From assembly GCF_964355755.1 (NCBI RefSeq), contig NC_092676.1, positions 11,142,288 to 11,206,287 of the forward strand: DNA of 64,000 bases, given 5' to 3'. Below are positions 62,985 through 64,000 of this stretch, in pieces. Each line of letters opens with the position of its first letter. The stretch's first letter is position 1. The position numbers and the translations under genes are program-made. Origin of the DNA: Antedon mediterranea (Eukaryota > Echinodermata > Crinoidea > Comatulida > Antedonidae). The notes under the pieces were generated by a model that saw only the letters and a list, made by a program, of their open reading frames with translations, was not told where the DNA came from and made no database searches.

Positions 62985-63476
62985 ATAATGTATTACTATT
63001 TCTCACAAATCTTTTTGAAAGTGGGATAGGTTATAGTGCACTCAATACAGCAAGGAGTGCATTATCATCTTTTGTTACTCTTGAGGGGAATATCCCAATT
63101 AGTAATAATCCATTAGTGTCTCGATTCATGAAAGGCGTATTTAATCTTAAACCACCCCAACCAAGATATAATGATATATGGAATGCAGGTGATTTGCTGA
63201 AATATCTTCGAACATTACAGCCTACTTGTGAGCTCAGGTTACGGGACTTAACTTATAAACTTGTAGCATTAATAACACTGATTACAGCTAGCCGAATCCA
63301 GACAGTTCATTTACTACGTATAGATAATATGATTATTGAGAATGATTATGTTGAATTTAAAATAAATGAGTTAATCAAACAAAGTAGACCAGGCTACCAT
63401 GGCCAAAGGATTCGTTTAGATGCTTATCAGGCTGAGGATAATTTGTGCATAGTAAATGTGTTGCAATGTTATTTAA
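62850..63476 (+). pseudogene. DIRS tyrosine recombinase, truncated by insertion
   Basis: The coding sense in this frame starts before the Met at 62969: ILLASWRTATKSQYGSYINR and WCDFC (about 62870-62935). Then LNTARSALSSFV, PRYNDIWNAGDLLKYLRTL, LVALITLITASRIQTVHLL (the first catalytic Arg, at 63291-63296) and DNLCIVNVLQCYLR. The H-x-x-R and the nucleophilic Tyr would lie downstream and are replaced by the insertion at 63477. In active DIRS elements this enzyme integrates the circular DNA without target duplication. Confidence 0.85.
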
Positions 63477-64000
63477 GGCCGGTGCACACCAAACGCGAAG
63501 CCGCGAATTTCGCGTTAAAAAGTGACGCACGCGGCAGGCAAGGACGCTTCCAGTGTGAACATACAAGCGAACAGTGTAACGATAGTCGAATTTCAACTTC
63601 AACGCGTTGAAAACGACAGCAGCGAAGGCTTCGCACGCGAATTTTCAAAAGTTGAACCGTGGTCAACTTTTTGAGGCGTCGCGAGCGCGGTTCGCGTTCG
63701 TCAACCAATCAGAAGTCAGGAATATCTCTCATCGACGACACCGACGGCTAAAAAATGGTGGCTGACGAGCGAGGTCTTTATGGAAATACTTTGTCATTAC
63801 CCTTCTTGTCTTAACGATAAGGGAAGTAAGTCATACACAGACAGAAACGTAAGGATTACTGCATGAAGACAATAATTTCAGACAAACATAACATCTGTGT
63901 AGAAGAATGCCAGGAAAACTAGGCCTAAAACGCGTCAGAGATCAATTTGTAAAGTGAGTTGGCAAGCCTTCTATTCTATTTCTAGCCTACATAGGCCTAG
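63477..64000. mobile_element. Harbinger/MITE-like element, left part only
   Basis: It starts GGCCGGTGCACACCAAACGC directly after TTTAA inside the recombinase gene. GGCCGGTGCACAC ends next to a TAA/TTA triplet are typical of PIF/Harbinger and ISL2EU-like families. The first 240 bp are GC-rich with palindromic words (CGCGAATTTCGCG; TTCGCACGCG). The right end is outside the window, so the superfamily is tentative. A short open frame from 63754 is not interpretable. Confidence 0.55.

Larger units (their letters stand above)
59763..63476 (+). mobile_element. DIRS-type tyrosine-recombinase retrotransposon (partial, broken)
   Basis: Gag-like frames, a reverse transcriptase/RNase H frame and a tyrosine recombinase follow each other with short overlaps, the DIRS order, with no LTR, protease or DDE integrase. 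Several frameshifts and stops show it is inactive. The recombinase is cut at 63476 by a GGCCGGTGCACACC-starting element, and the right end of the DIRS copy is beyond the window. Confidence 0.88.

Overview
This window looks like repeat-rich nuclear DNA from a marine invertebrate deuterostome, most likely an echinoderm. The grounds are indirect: a Gmr1-type LTR retrotransposon (a deuterostome group), a foldback element built like the sea urchin TU elements, a 5S-tRNA composite SINE, DIRS and Penelope-like retroelements side by side, AT-rich spacers and a very frequent TAGGCCTA palindrome. No intact host gene can be shown. Almost everything recognisable is a mobile element, and many are nested.

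Layout. 1-9600: a degenerate ~155 bp tandem repeat split by a minus-strand Gmr1-like LTR element (171-8533, 4 bp target duplication) whose integrase is encoded upstream of the reverse transcriptase. It has itself been hit by a repeat carrying a Mutator-like MITE (9 bp duplication) and by a TA-site transposon that carries another inverted-repeat element. 9600-10545: first block of a repeat family carrying perfect DR1 (GGGTCAAAGGTCA) motifs. 11099-24588: a candidate 13.5 kb unit with ~169 bp, nearly identical terminal inverted repeats and a 7 bp target duplication. Inside are exon-like duplicated segments, a LINE fragment, a TU-like foldback element and a spliced, frameshifted chromodomain pseudogene. 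24870-26650: a LINE interrupted by a tRNA-derived SINE. 27813-29569: a Penelope-like element with a GIY-YIG domain and a hammerhead ribozyme motif. 30871-31308: a second Penelope fragment, partly inverted, with another hammerhead. 31355-31700: the 5S-tRNA SINE. 31701-35547: a 3.8 kb imperfect palindrome holding two inverted copies of an uncharacterised, possibly PIN/FEN-nuclease-like gene. 35930-39660: LINE remnants and inverted arrays rich in AAAATGGCCGCC. 39861-48382: a young Ty3/gypsy element with almost identical LTRs and open gag and pol frames. 48541-53640: minisatellite, LINE remains and dispersed repeats. 54533-57381: a TTAA-flanked inverted-repeat element with a candidate terminal exon. 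57690-59351: GC-rich hAT-like ends around a tandem duplication. 59763-63476: a DIRS tyrosine-recombinase retrotransposon whose recombinase gene is cut by a Harbinger-like element running off the window.

How the parts relate. Several insertions restore the host repeat exactly when removed (Gmr1-like, Penelope, MITE), so insertion order can be read from the sequence. The gypsy element at 39861 is the only one that appears possibly active. The two hammerheads, the DR1-bearing repeats, the palindrome and the 13.5 kb unit are the parts least explained by ordinary annotation. All coordinates and alignments were made by eye.
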